DNA of 64,000 nucleotides from Chrysomallon squamiferum (GCA_012295275.1 CM022672.1:18107394-18171393); one strand, 5' to 3'; counted from the first letter of the stretch, positions 39,301 through 53,715 are shown. The notes: generated from the letters alone by a model not told the origin. Made by a program: numbers and translations.

Positions 39301-42300
39301 GATGACCTTTCTGCTTTCAAGTAGACAGGAAGTTGCCCAGTCGGCTGTCAAAACTATGACGGTAAATCTGCAGTAATTTTGTGTCTGAAGGCCTTTCACA
39401 CTGATTAAATTTAATATTTATTATGAACACTGGATTGTGAAGCAACTGAAATTATAACGTTTTGCACCATTTTTGTTATTTATCATTATGTAAGATGAAA
39501 TGTAATAAAACTGTTACGTTTGTATAATAATAGTAATAATAATAATAATGATGATGATGTACTGTGATAATAAATATCTGTAATAAAGTTGATTTCAGGA
39601 TAAAAAAAATACATTTTATTTTACTGAATGTGATATTGTATCAATACCATGCACACATTGTATAATATTATTATTCCAGTACCGTTGCTTTTTCTGTTTC
39701 AGGCAGTTGTGTGATATAATATAACGATACTTATTAAGAAAAATACACATAAACTTGCATTTATTATTTTAAAAATGTGTACTACTAGAATACAAAAGTG
39801 TGCTGTTATTGTAGGTGTTACTCAATGAGTGTCTGATGCCAGACATGGAGAGAATATCTGCTCTCTTGAACACAGCACCTGAAGGAACACAGACACCTGT
39901 GCACAAAATTCTCAAAGCTTTGGAAACTGGTCTCAGTTATCAGTTTCATTCTTCATGGGGACTTGTGCTACAGCTGTGGGCTTCAGTTTTTCAGGTCAGT
40001 TTATAACTTCTTGTATAGTAAAAAAAAAATATGATAGATACACTTATATACAGACATGAAAATATACACATACAAAGCTTTCATTGTTCATGGGGACATG
40101 TTCTTCAGCTTCAGTATTTGAGGTTAGATTACAACTTACACTGTAAAAAGAATAATGTAGGTTTAGGCAAATTGTTATACATTTAAACAAACAAATATAT
40201 GCATGTATGTGTGGAATGAACAGTAGCTCAGTATTAAGGTAAGTTGTAATACAGGATTGTTTTCTTATTAGATTCCAGAAACATATTTTAAATTCAAATC
40301 ATTATTCCATGATTAATTAACAAACCCTATTGATTTTTCCTGTCCTGTGAAAATGGTCATAAAATACATAAAACAAATTCACTAAATAATTAAACCCTTT
40401 CAATTTCTACTTTTTCAGTTTTGACAGTCTGTTTAATTTCAATTATAATTTTATTTATTTATTTATTTATTTTTATTTGTTTCAGGTTTTTGGGAAATGT
40501 TGCCCAGGACTTTTAAAGAAGGTAATTATAAATAATATTATCTTGCAGAAACAAAACCAAAATCAAAAAATGAACCCAACAGTAAACTATTTAACTAACA
40601 ATGGCATGACCAGTCATCCAATTTAGTATTTATTTAAACAGTTTTTTTATGTTTACATTATAAGATTTATAAGATTGTATTCTGGCAAATGGAGAATGGT
40701 CACGTTATTCTGCATAATTTCACATAATTCACTTTTTATAAATTAATTTTTTTTAATTGCAGTATATGTATTATTTTTATTAATATCAAAACACCTAACA
40801 GATGCCATTCTAAAATATTTTATAAGTCATATTTTAACTTAATACTGATTATTAATAAATAACAAATGTGATTCCAGTGTTTGTTGTCCATGGCTGATCT
40901 GAGAGAAAGCACACATTTTGGTTACAAACGTGAACTGGATCATGCAGTTGGGTCTGCAGTCAGGTACATGGGACCGAAACATGTTCTGGATGCTGTCCCC
41001 TTGAAACTCTCTCTAGAAAGGTAAATTTTAACCCTCAGTTGGCATCTTCTGTTTTGATAATTTAATACAGAATTGTTAGCAAGAGCTGGTTATTGTTTGT
41101 TAATGGTTTTATCATAGTTTAACTCAGAAATGCTGATACATAAAAGACTTGATAGAAATCTTTGAAACACTCTTCAAAAAGACAGATTTTAATCTTTATG
41201 GTTAACTCTACTTCTTTAATAATCTAGAGAAATATAACTAAGGCTTCTAATTTTTAATTTAGGATTTTGATATTAAGATTAAGTTATTTGGGTTATGTGT
41301 TAAGAAATTTCTTTTTGTTTTCTTTTGTTTTCTTAGATTTATTTTTATCACACTATCAAAAAGAAAAAAATGATTTGCTATTTATTATGGGCTTTTTTAT
41401 TTTTAAATTGATAAAATATATTAAAAAAATGTATAACACTGTGCTAGAAACTAATAAAACAGATATATCTTTCTCTTTTTTTGGGGGGGGGTTATTTTTT
41501 TTAAATTTAAAAATTAATTTTTCTTGTTGTTCTATCACTCCATCAGAGAAAAATAATTAAAATGGTTTATCTGTTATAGTGAAGACCTGGATTTCCCACG
41601 CAGTTGGCTGATTCCAGTTTTGCGAGACAACATCAGAGAGACAGAACTCAGTTTCTTTACATCCCACTTTTTACCACTGGCAGCAGCTTTCAGGCAGAAA
41701 GGTTTTGTTTTGAAATTATTTTTATTTGATTTCAACATCTTAAACAAAAACAGTTATTAATTTTCTTAGTCTAGGAAGATATTTTTTTTTTCTCAGGAAT
41801 TAGTACATTGTCGTTTTGTTTTTTTGTTAGTTAAATATAATGTATTAAAGACTGAGATAAAAAATATTATAAAAATACAATATATAAAACAAAACAAACT
41901 ATGTTGTTTTCTTTGTTCTAAATTCTGGAAAAAGAGAAAAAAAGAAAAGAAAAAAATTTGGTAACTTTTTACATATAATTCACAGTCAGTAGAAAATTAA
42001 AAAAATAAATGTGATATGAATGTGTTTTGTTTATATATTTATTTTATTTTATTTTATTTTATTTTATTTTATTTTATTTTATTTTATTTTATTTATTTAT
42101 TTTAAAATAGCACTGAAGTGTTCTGATAGTCAGAGTGTGGCAGCTAAGACCTATGACACTCTACAACAACAGATATGGTCTTTATTAACTGGTTTTTGTA
42201 TCAAACCCACAGACCTGACACAGGTAAATTGACATTGTGATGTTTGTGTATACATACATTATATACATAAATATATACTTACATTTATACACCTATACAT

Positions 42301-45300
42301 ATACATGTACATTTACATATATATAGATGGATGGATGGATAGTTACATATATATATAGAGATAGATAGATATTGGCAAGTAATATACATTTAATTGCATG
42401 ATACTATCATTGATAGTGATACATTTTTCCATATGGTTATAAAATGCTTATATTAGACAGATCATAAGCACTTGTACAAACACAAACTTACACTGACAGA
42501 ATGAATGGGTAGGAGAGAGCATGACTTTATGGCACATTAAAATCTTCTTGAAATCTGTTTTTTCTTTAATACTGACAGAAGTGCAAGCTAACACACAATG
42601 AGAGAGTAAATAGGTAAATAAGATGTTAAATCATTTTGAAGCTTAGCTTTTCTATATTATTATTATTCCAGATGTATTATTAAAGCAGATAACCCAACTA
42701 AACTAATGATTTATGATTATTATATTTTTTGACTTCATAACTCTGTTTTTTTTATATGTGTTTTACAGTCGTTCAAAGGAATTGCAAAAATCCTTGGTTC
42801 TGCAATCTCAGATCGACCTGATTTGAGAATGAGTGTCATGTCATCTCTGCGTTGTTTGATCAGTAACAGCCTCTCTGAAGGTAAGTTTTTTTAAAAACAA
42901 AAACAACTTAGGATCCCTTAATTATTTTAAAAGAGCATTAAGTTACAATATCGTCTTTAGAATATAATTATAATTAATGTTATCACGTGGTCCTTTTGAA
43001 ACATCTCTGATTAAGGTAAAATGAATAACAACTACTGATTTAGTTTATTAGTTTCTCTTCATTTTAACCTTAGATTTTGGATTAATTATTAGATGATGTG
43101 TTACATGTTCATGATAAGCAAAATTAAATCTGCGTTATTATAATTTATACAGTAACTAAATTTTATTTATTTATTTATTTATTTAAATTTAATTTAAAAT
43201 TTAATTTAATTTAATTTAATTTAATTTAATTTAATTTAATTTAATAATTTTTAAAAAATGTTTACAGAGAGCAACAAAGCAGAGTTGTCGAGATTTGGTA
43301 AGAATTTTATACCAATTCTGCTGAACTTGTTTACTGCTAAACCAGAAAACGAACGCGATCCCACCAGACTGGCTGTCCTAGAAACACTGAAAACTTATCT
43401 ACAGATAGCAGACAAACAGGTGATTACTCAGTACAGATTTAGTGTGGAAACAGATCAATTCTCTATGATGCAAGATTATCATTTCTGTTATTTATTTATG
43501 TAATTGAGAAAAACCAAATGTATAATAATGATCATGAAACAATCCTGTCTGCTACTTATTTAATTTACAATTATACGTTTTTAACTTGTAGTTAAGTTAA
43601 TTTTTGTTAAAACGGACAATGATCAAATTTTATTTTTCTAAATGACTTCTAAATGTTAATATAATTCATAAACTACAGGTTTTTAAAACTTATATTCACA
43701 TTTTGCTTTTGTTACTTAGAATACATTTTATTTGCTATCAGTGTCTAGTCTTTCAGTTTTATTTGTTTCTAACAATCAATCTTTCCTAATAAAAAAGAAT
43801 GGTAACAAGCTTGTTACATTATTCTATCAGACATGGTTAAAGTCAAGATTAAAAAAATTTGTTTTATTATTTCAAATATATATATATATATCTATGTATG
43901 TGTTTTGTTTTTTAGCTGGTGTTTACCTTCTTTGACAAGTGTATTGAAAAAATGAATGCTGACGATTTAACACCATTCAAAAAGTAAATATCAGTTTGAG
44001 TAAAACATACACAATAAAAGTTTTAACAAGTGCTACTCAATTTATGTTTTTAACTAATAAAATGTTGGCAATTAAAATAATTCACTTTGGTGATGTGCAG
44101 TATAAATAGTAAAGTATCAGATAAATATATTTTAATATCATCTGAAATAATTCTAGTTAAAAACATGCACAGTGTCAGAGTAAATACGAAGGAAAGTTAG
44201 TCAAATCTATTTAAAAATACTTCACAAATAGCCAAAAATATTAAACATAATTCCATTTTGTAAATAAATCTGGATGCTGATTATATTGAATTACTAAAAT
44301 CAGCCTTTGAAAATTTAAATTTTGTTTTTCAGGCATGCTTTTGTTGATATAAACATAGCTCTGTTGCCCTACATAGACGCAGACAGACTAAAAATATCAT
44401 TTGACCTGGCAGCATCAAATCTGACTGTGAGATTATAAACTTATTTTACTTATTTATTTATTTTAATATATTTAATTACTGTTCTATTTATCATCAGTAT
44501 AAAAATTATTAACATTACATACTTTTTAAAAATTACGTATTTTTGCTGATTTTTGTAAAATACATTTACTGTGATATTTCTAAATATATTTTTTCTGTGA
44601 GTTTCTTAATGTATTAACTGTGAATTTTCTAAATATTATTACATAATCTGATATTAAAAATATGTCCAACAGAGTCTGGACAGGACACTTCAGAAAAAGT
44701 CGTACAGAATAATGGAGGAGATCTGTGCAGGCAAATCAGAAGACTGTCAGCAGTTTGCTAGTCGCTACTTGTCTGAAATACAGAAAATGCTTCTCTCCTC
44801 TTTATCCAAGTCCAGTCCTTCGTCCAAAGCTGTACGTATCACAACAGATTGTCCTTTACATTCAAAACAACCATCTACGATTAACGTCCAGTTTGACTGA
44901 AGTGTGTATTAATTGTAGTTTTGAATAAGTAATCAGATAATCTAAACAAATTTTATTTGAATATAAATAAATTAAATGCATCTATTACGTTGCAAACAAA
45001 AAACTTTTAATATATTGATGCATCAAAACATCTTAATTAAATTTTAGGATATATCGGGGATATTGGCAGAATAATGTTCATGGCAGTATGATAAAAAAAT
45101 ATTATGCTAGTGCAAAAAAACACATACTTAATAGATTTGGTTTTGAACAGATGGTCTAAATACTTAACACTTCCAAGTAATTGTGTTATTTGTTATCAGC
45201 AACTAATCTTAGCCAATAATAAAGTTACCACAATATATCAAAGACATGAATTTTCCTGCTTAGAATAAAATGAGCTTAAATAATCTATAAATTATTTTGC

Positions 45301-45606
45301 TTGTGAAGATTCAGAATACATTTTTTTTTTGTGTTACTGTTGCAGCCAAGACTTCGCTGTTTGATTCATATTTTTGGACAGTTGAAGGAAAAACAGATGG
45401 ATTTCTTTATGGCAGTGGTACCAGAGGTTTGTACATTGAAACTTAAATTATTTGGTAAAGTTAGAAGTTTTGTTGATAGTACTGAAGAGAAAAATTTAAT
45501 ACTACATTTCTGATTTTTGTTATTTATTATCTTTTTAAAAATCTGTCATGCTATTTAACAACCTTTTTGGAATTCAGAATTGAAGTATAATTAATTAATG
45601 AATAAA

Positions 45607-45639
<33 letters not shown>

Positions 45640-45695
45640 ACAATACCTAATAATAATAATAGTAGTAGTAGTAGTAGTAGTAGTAGTAATAATAG

Positions 45696-45727
<32 letters not shown>

Positions 45728-46619
45728 ATAATAATAATAAAATGGGTGTATAAAAAAACAAGCAAACAAACAATTAAATAAATAAATAAACTGAAATTAT
45801 AAAAAAATTAATAAAAAAAATAATAAAAAAGATGTAAATAAATAAATAAATAAAAAATAAAAATAAAAAATAACAATACTCTAGTAGTTATATGAAAAAA
45901 AGTGAAATTTAAAACTAATAAAAACTCTCTCACTCAGGTAATAATGTGTACCAGGGAGATTGGAGAGAGAGCTCGGGAAGCAGCCTATAGTTTACTCATC
46001 ACAATGGCCGAAACTCTGATTCGCTGGAACAGTTCAGTGTCAAAAGAAGGTATGATATTTCTCTTGGCAGTTAGATCTATAAATACAAATGTGTGATCAG
46101 TAACTTGTTTAAAGTCTTTATAAATACATACAAATGATCGGTAACTTGTTTAAATTGTTACATACACAAACTGTGACTAACAACATAAGATAATGTTATA
46201 AGTACAGTTGTATGATCTGTAATTTGTATAGAATAATGTTACAATTTTACATGTATAATTATATGATCAGTAATTAGTATGGCTTTTGTTTTATGTGTGT
46301 TTTATATATATATATATATGCAGTTATATGATTAGTAATGTGTGCAGATTCTTATAATTATATAATCAGATATTTGCATAGATTGTTTTAAAAACAGACA
46401 TAGTATTATTGTTAATTAGAATATATATACTCTTATATGGTCAGTAATAATGAGCAAATTGTTATAAAATTATTAGCGTAGCTTATGTTATATATACAGT
46501 TATGTGATCAATTACATGTGTACATTTTGTTAAGAATAAAATTATATATAAATTTTATTATATATAATTCTATAATTGAAATCTATAATTATAGCTACAT
46601 TTTACATGTACCCAGATTA

Positions 46620-46666
<47 letters not shown>

Positions 46667-48899
46667 ATAGATAAATATATAAATAAATACAAAATTAATA
46701 ATCGAACAAACAAACAAAATATGAATAAATCATTTAAAAAAATTAAATTAATATTAAAAAGTTAAAAATTAAAATTAAGACTTAAAAATGTTTAAAACTC
46801 ACAGGTTTTTTTTTTTAATTAAATCTTAATGTAATTTTGTTGTTGTCTAGAAACAATAGAGGAATATCTGAAGATGTTGTTGGCTGGACTGGCTGGATCT
46901 CCACAGATGGTCAGTGGAACGCTGCTGTCTCTCACTCGTGTCCTCTTCCAGTACAAACGTGAGCTACAGCTTCATCAACACACACACACACTTTATAGTG
47001 TTAATGATTTCTCATACACTTTTGAACCTTGTGTGTGAAAATTACTTCTAAATATATTATATTAGTCTGTTAGGAGTGGTTTTTTGGTTTTGGCAGACTG
47101 GAGATGATATTTAGTGAACTTTTATTGTTGAGTCCTTTTATCAGGCTTATTTGCAGTTAGTTGTTATCATTTTGACTCTTTGATTCAGTATTTTAGCCAG
47201 CTGTTTGTATATTTTAGCCCAAATGGTTCTACAATGTAAATAATAATGTTAGTCTGTTTATTGTAACAGACATTTTCTTCCTGAAATTTCAGTCTTACGT
47301 TTTACAGATCATTTAGTTTAAGAGAATTTTTAAAAGTAATTTGTTAGAAATGTTATTTCTGTCTATCGTAAGTCAGAACAGTATAAAATATCATCTATGA
47401 AATTCAGTTTTTTTGAAACTGTGATGTGAGATGCAATTTGATATTCTACTTTTTATTTCAGAGTGTGTTGGCAGTGAGATGTTGGAGGTGCTGGTGGAAA
47501 GCACTTGTCTTCTTCTGTCGTCTAAGCTAAGAGAAATTGTCAAGTCCGCACTGGGCTTTATCAAAGTTCTGTTGTCAGCCTACCAGGACTTTCAGCTTGC
47601 AGGGCAACTCAAAAGATTGGTAAGATGTAAATTATGAACTAATACAAAAACGAAAAAAGACAACAAATTATTTCAACAAGAACGTTTTAAGACCTTTTGC
47701 TGACCCTAGAAGGTGGCAAATGCCATCCCTGCATCCAGATTGTTGAAATAATTTTTGTAAAATTACTATGAAAATAAAGGAAAAATATGTTTATGGGAGA
47801 AATGAGAACATAAAAATATTAAAAATAAAAACAAAAATTAAAAAAAAGATAAAGAAAGGAAAAAAATAACAATAAAAAAAGAGCTAAAAATATATAATAA
47901 TAACAAACATGAAACAAACAGAATATAGAAACTATACGAAGAAAAAGAAGTTAAAACAATGAAATAGTTTATATACATTTTCTTTTTGAATGTTTTTTTC
48001 AGATAACTGGTCTTGTCAATATGAAAGATGACACCAGACATCATTTTCACATTAAAATGAAACACATCTATTCTAAACTGATTAAAAAATTTGGGTGAGT
48101 TTGCCTTCTTACAATATATAAATAAATATCAGTCTGTTTCCCGTAGTTTTGTACACTGTTAACTGTTTATTTACTTACATTAATAATGTCAGACTAATAA
48201 TTTTCTCTGTTATCCATTCTGTCCAGTAACAAAGTGAAAAACAATTTATATTTTATTTTGGAATGCATAGACAATAAATTTTAAAATGTCTTGTTTGTAA
48301 CAGTTTTTACATTTAGTTACTTATGCACAATCTTTTGTCATTACATTAGAATGTTTTATTAGTGTTTCAGTAGCTGATTACTGTTTTTTGTTGAGGTGAC
48401 ATTTTAGTCATTTTTACCTGAGTCATTTTTTATTTTATTTATAATTATTTTAGTAAATAACTAATACCTATTTTAAACACAGTATTAAGCTAATATATAA
48501 AAATGTATTTTATGTTAGCTATGAAACATTTTATGTGTTGGTGTTTGTTTAAGTATTAAACTAATTAGTAAAAGTGTATTGTTTTGTTTTATGTCAGGTA
48601 TGAGACAATATGTGGAATGACACCAGAGCGAATACACAAAGTTCTGCACAACATCTACAAGACACAACAGAGAACAAAGCGACAGAAGAAAGAAATGGAA
48701 AACCAAGACGATTCTGAAAGTGACGAGGATGAAGTGAGACCACCCAAGATGGACAGGTAATAACAATTACAAAAACATAAAACACATTAAATGCAGGCAT
48801 TGTTATTAATATGATGATCATATGATGACGATGATGACATAAAACACATTAAATATGGTTATTTTTATTATTAATATTAATGTAATGATGATGATGACA

Positions 48900-48947
<48 letters not shown>

Positions 48948-50032
48948 GTAAATAATTAAATAATAAGAGAAATAATATAATATAGCTTCTCTATTGTTGT
49001 TTTCACCAGAGAGAACATTTAAAAGGAACATTTCTTTATTTTGTATTAAGTAATAAACCACTAAATGTATCTAAAATGTACATTAAACTCAATTATTTAT
49101 CAAGAGCATTAAAATACTAAAATAATTTAAAGACAAAGGTCTCTTTTTCTTTCATCTTTCCATGTCCATTAAATCAAAAATATGTATGAAGCACAAAGAG
49201 TTTGCAATATTGACAAAGATTTGTAAAATGTAAATGTGAATCTTCCATTTTGTTTTTCTTCGATATTTCAGCATCGATGACTTGCTGCGAGATACAGACT
49301 CAGAGATGGAAAATGAAGAAGATGTTAAAAAGAAGAACAAATCTGTGAAGAAAGGAAGGAGGGGGAGGGAGACATGGTTGAAAGAGGGGGAGGAAGATCA
49401 CATTGTTGACTTCTTGGATCCTAATGCAGCGAAGAAAGTTCTTGGTAATGACTATTGTTACTATTTTTGTAAGAAAAATGTAAATGAATGCTATTTTGTC
49501 ATTAACATGATATTTGTATTCGTTATGATCTTGGTCATTTGCTTAATTTAATGAACTTGTTTTGTTAGTTGTTTTTTTTGTTGTTGTTGTTGTTGTTGTT
49601 GTGTTTTGTTTGTTTTTTTAATTTTCCATTCCTAAATTCAAAAATAAAAAGCTTTACTTGTTTATCCAAGAACATTTTTTAAAAATTAACCCAGTTACAG
49701 AAATTTGACATCTTTGTAAATAAATAAAAAATTATTTAAATTTACCTTAAACTTAAAATGTCTTCATAGGTTTTATATTTACTTTAGTTATTAAACTTTA
49801 CATTTAGTGAAAGAAAACACAATTAAGAGTAATAGGCTTTCAATTGTTTGTTTTAATTTAGGCAGCCATCCTTTGCTAATAATCAAGTATTACAATATAA
49901 TAGTAAGGTAGTGAGGATATAGAGAAGCTGACATATTTCCTTTGATGAAAATGTCATTTGATATATCAAAGTTATTATTTATTACATCTTCATGTTTTTA
50001 TTTTTGTATCATTTCTTTCTTTTTTCCTGTGT

Positions 50033-50063
<31 letters not shown>

Positions 50064-52305
50064 TGAGGATGTCAAGAAAACTTACTCAACTATTTAAATC
50101 CATATTTGTAACTGGGTTCCATTTATTTCAGCTACCAAACCTTTGCAGAGAAATGATTCGAAACATAAGAGAGATTTGCCTTTCAAGACAGCACCAGATG
50201 GAAGACTGATCATAACTGAGAATGAACCAGAAGGTATTGTTAGATTTTGTGTTATTTTTAAATATTGTACATTGTTATTGTTATTAATAATGTTATTACT
50301 GATTTCTTTAATGAGTTTTCTTTAACTGAATTTGATTTAAAATTGTTTAGTCATTAATGAAATCTTTATATTTTGATTGTAGTCATGGTGATAGTGATAG
50401 TGTTGTGTTAGCAATAGTAGTACTATTACTGGTAGTGTTGTTTTAGTGTTAGTGATAATATTAGCTGCTGATCTTGATGTTTTGTAATTGTAGTAGTCAT
50501 AGTAGTTTTAGTTCTTATACTTTTTTAAAGATTTAATTAATTAAAATGTTTGTTCTCATTATGTCATCAACACTATCTTCAACATTATCATCATCATCAT
50601 CAACCATTCTACCATGTTTGTTTCTTACAGGTGACAAAATGGATTCAGGAGAAGAAGATGATATAGATGATTTGTTGCAGGCTTTGGAAGGCGGAACTAA
50701 AAAAGTTTGTGTTTTCTGATAATAGTAATAAATAAATAAATTAATAGATAAATAAATAAATACAAATAAAATAAAAACAACTAATAGGTGGAATGATAAG
50801 AATGAGTAATGTGATTTTTGTAAGAAATTAGTAAAAAAAAAAAAAATATATATATAAAATATAAAAACCCCTCACTTCAAAATAAACAAGCAAGTAATAA
50901 TCCAGTTATCAAAAAAATATGTTTGTACCAGTCATGAAAGTGTAAAATGACATTTCACATAATTAATAAGAAACTGAATTCAGACAAGCTCACTATAATT
51001 GAGAGCTGAATTAAGCTGTACTTTGTTGTTGTTGAGATGGAGCAGGGTATAGGTTAGTGGTTAGAACACAGGTATGGAAAAGATTCATTATAGGCTCAGT
51101 CCTACTCTGTGTTCACTTCGAGATATTTCCTGTTCTAACCAAATCTCCATAACTGCTTCATCAAAGAGTGCTTTATACAGATCTGTCTGAGATGATGTGT
51201 GTACAAAATTGTGATAAATGATCACAGCAGTTTTCCTCTCACATTTTCATCATTCAGCTTGATAAAGAAATATGATAATTTAATGTAAAAATGTTTCGCT
51301 GAACTGAGACAGGTTGTTGTTATTAAGAGGAATAATAGTTTTTAATGGCTGCTGTCTCTGTTTCAGAGAAAAACTGCCAAGAAGAGGAAACTCGAAGATG
51401 CTGATTCTGACGAAGATGTTGCTGCTTCAAAATATAAAGGTCTGAATGTTTGATTTCTCTTGATATCTTGATTCCAGGTTTGTGAGTTGGTAGTGAGTGA
51501 TTAAATAAAGTATGTGTGTGTGACAGTGGTATGTAGAGTACATCTAATTAAACATTGTTTTTGTGAACATATTATCATAACTATATTAGAATGTTCTTGC
51601 TAATGTTCAAGCTTGGCAGTAAAAATATCAGTAAAAACCCAACAAGAACAAGATTATTTTTATTTTTTTTACGGTGATTATTATATTTATTGTTACCATT
51701 ATTATAAATAAAGGTACAATTATTATGCTGTTTTTGAAACCAATTCAGGAGTTATTTCCCTTTAAATATAACACAATTTATTTCCTAATTAAAAATTGTT
51801 TCCCTTATTTACTTTTGTTTTTTAATGTGGATATTTATATTTGTTCATTCAGGATTGTGGGGAAGAGGGTTTCTTTCTAATTTAGAAACCAAATATTGTT
51901 ATTTTTATTAATTGTTTTTTTTAAAACTGATGTTAATCTGTGAAATGCATTATGTAATTTTACTTGTTTGAATCAGTGCCATTTGAATACAAGATTAGAA
52001 TTATTGGCTTTAACTCTTATTTTTAAAAACATATTTGGAACTCTATCCTTAATTCGTACCAATGTCACATCAAATGATGCCTTAAGTAACAAAAACGAAT
52101 AATCAGGTGACTGATATTAATCCTTTGGTGGGTTTTGGAGCACTTATGTTGCATCACTACTGTTTGCTAGATTCTCAGAAATGAGAGATCAAAATGAAGC
52201 TTATGGAGTTAAGAATCTGAAAATGTTCATAACTCCAGATGCCTAAATGATATTACTTAAGAAAAGAAATAGTTTGATTTGATAGGCCATGTTTTAACAT
52301 TTGAC

Positions 52306-52360
<55 letters not shown>

Positions 52361-52701
52361 GATATGATGAAAATAATAACAACAATAATAATAATAATAA
52401 CAGTGATAGTTGGAATGGTACCAGCAACAGCAGTAGCAATAACATTAGTAAACTATTGTTGTTATTTTAAATTATTTTATTTTATTTTATTTATTTATTT
52501 ATTTATTTAATTAATTAATTAATTCATTCATTCATTCATTCATTATTACTTTTTATTTTTTATTATTTATTTTTTTAACTTCAGCTGGTGGCAAAGGCAT
52601 TCACAGGCCACTGACTAAGTCAAAACAAAACAAATCAGCAGAACGGATCCAGACGGGAATGGAATACAGAGCAAAGGTTTGTTAGTCTTTCTGTATTACA
52701 C

Positions 52702-52746
<45 letters not shown>

Positions 52747-53024
52747 TATATATACACGCACAAACATGAGCTTCAGGAACATTTCAAACATACTGTGAAT
52801 TCAGTTGATGTCTTTGTGTGTAAGATTTATCTGTGATTAATTCTCGTTGCTGGATACAAAGTATTTAGAAATGTACAGTTTCTATGTGTTCGTGGTGGAT
52901 AACTGAGTATGATTTATATTGCAGAAAGCAAGAGGTGATGTCAAGAAAGCTGGAAAGCCAGATCCATTTGCATATGTTCCACTGAACATGCAGTCATTAA
53001 ATAAAAGGTAAAGTAAAATTGATG

Positions 53025-53057
<33 letters not shown>

Positions 53058-53439
53058 TTCTATAAAACAATTATAACAATAAAAATATAAATGATAACAA
53101 TATATAATAATAAAAACAACAATATGTTATATATATATACCCACAGGATTGTGAGATTCATATTGTTTACTCTTTGTATAACAACAATACAAATTTATAA
53201 AAATAATAATAATATAAAATAATAATACCAGTAATATAGAATAAGTACAAAAAATATAATAATACTTTTTGATACCATCATAGGCTATTTATAAATACAA
53301 ATTAAATACTTTTCAAATTACTGAAATTATTTTCTTTTACAGAAAACGGGCAAAGATTCATGGACAGTTTGGAAATTTGGTGAAAGGGGCAAAGAAAGGT
53401 GCAGTGAAAGGAACTAGAAATAAGAGAAAAAGAAAATAA
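33123..53439 (+). CDS. RRP12: Ribosomal RNA processing protein 12 (RRP12)
   Basis: HEAT-repeat karyopherin-like factor for pre-ribosome maturation and export. 34 exons give 1293 residues (human 1297): 33123-33267, 34055-34254, 34741-34824, 35083-35159, 35311-35416, 35777-35893, 36534-36672, 37180-37307, 38191-38289, 38837-38928, 39250-39361, 39815-39994, 40486-40521, 40878-41020, 41580-41701, 42111-42223, 42769-42880, 43268-43419, 43916-43983, 44333-44426, 44673-44831, 45346-45426, 45938-46049, 46851-46958, 47462-47619, 48003-48094, 48598-48756, 49272-49444, 50132-50233, 50631-50704, 51367-51439, 52585-52676, 52925-53007, 53343-53439. Diagnostic matches to human: [80 protein letters not shown] and a basic tail. 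Confidence 0.97.
33271..33356. repeat. (GA)n microsatellite at a splice donor
   Basis: More than forty GA units. The run begins directly in the donor of RRP12 exon 1, which reads GAAG then GTAAGAGAGAG, so positions +5 onward of intron 1 are the microsatellite itself. Confidence 0.97.
34321..34740 (+). repeat. Tandem array of intron-acceptor units
   Basis: Six imperfect units of about 70-84 bases. Each ends with a copy of taatttttatttgtag-like sequence followed by (g/a)ttctggct. AG dinucleotides of the successive acceptor-like ends fall at about 34363, 34437, 34507, 34591, 34662 and 34740. Only the last is used in the model, since it opens RRP12 exon 3 (ATTTTGGCTGTCTTGGCAGC). The first bases of exon 3 therefore belong to the repeat. 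Confidence 0.8.
40486..40521 (+). other. 36-nt microexon of RRP12
   Basis: Twelve codons ([12 protein letters not shown]) between a tttcag acceptor and a GTAATT donor, phase 0 on both sides. The join to the next exon ([10 protein letters not shown]) matches the order of the human protein, where a similar stretch leads into CLQSLCDLR. The phase-0 edges mean it could be skipped without a frameshift. Confidence 0.75.
42036..42104. repeat. (TTTTA)n microsatellite before an RRP12 acceptor
   Basis: A pentanucleotide TTTTA run, turning into TTTA, that ends about six bases before the acceptor of RRP12 exon 16 (aaaatag at 42110). It takes the place of the polypyrimidine tract. Confidence 0.9.
43160..43250. 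repeat. (TTTAA)n microsatellite before an RRP12 acceptor
   Basis: A TTTA run followed by a regular TTTAA pentanucleotide run ending about 17 bases before the exon 18 acceptor (tttacag ending at 43267). Like the tract before exon 16, it supplies the T-rich sequence for splicing. Confidence 0.9.
45661..45726. repeat. (AGT)n-(ACT)n hairpin microsatellite
   Basis: A run of AGT triplets, a short AAT spacer, then a run of ACT triplets. ACT is the reverse complement of AGT, so the two halves pair into a perfect hairpin of about 25 base pairs. Flanking (AAT)n tracts extend the low-complexity block from about 45608 to 45741. It lies in the RRP12 intron between exons 22 and 23. Confidence 0.9.
46620..46672. 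repeat. (AAAT)n microsatellite
   Basis: Tetranucleotide run in the RRP12 intron between exons 23 and 24. A separate (AAT)n run lies at about 48899-48946 in the intron between exons 27 and 28. Confidence 0.9.
51035..51190 (+). mobile_element. Possible tRNA-derived SINE remnant
   Basis: In the RRP12 intron before exon 31, the sequence tataggttagtggttagaac resembles an RNA polymerase III A box. It is followed about 35 bases later by ggctcagtcct, which resembles a degraded B box. The stretch is less AT-rich than its intron. The spacing fits a tRNA head, but it is too decayed to be a tRNA gene and no second copy was found in the window. Confidence 0.3.
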
Positions 53440-53501
53440 ATTTAAAAACAAACTGACAATTTCCGTGTGGACATTTTGTTAATCTGTTTATTTTATTACT
53501 A

Positions 53502-53507
53502 AATAAA
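53502..53507 (+). terminator. RRP12 polyadenylation signal
   Basis: AATAAA 63 bases after the RRP12 stop codon. The same signal is copied in unit B after the duplicated exon, near 59791. GT-rich sequence follows within about 50 bases. Confidence 0.65.
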
Positions 53508-53715
53508 ATACTGTTTATCCAGTTGGCATGATACTGTACATTCTTTCATTTGTTTGTTTATTTCATTCATCGATTCTTATTCGTTTACTAAATGTCACTC
53601 AACACTGTATTCATTTATTTATTTATTTTTTCAATCGCCATGTATTTTTTCTTCAGTTTTCAAATAATAATAAGAAGAAAGATACACCTTGTCTATAAAG
53701 TAAAAAAAAAAAATT

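Noticed and set aside
45591-45773. Poly-Leu/Val 60-residue frame
   Set aside because: It is a translation of the AAT/AGT/ACT microsatellite.
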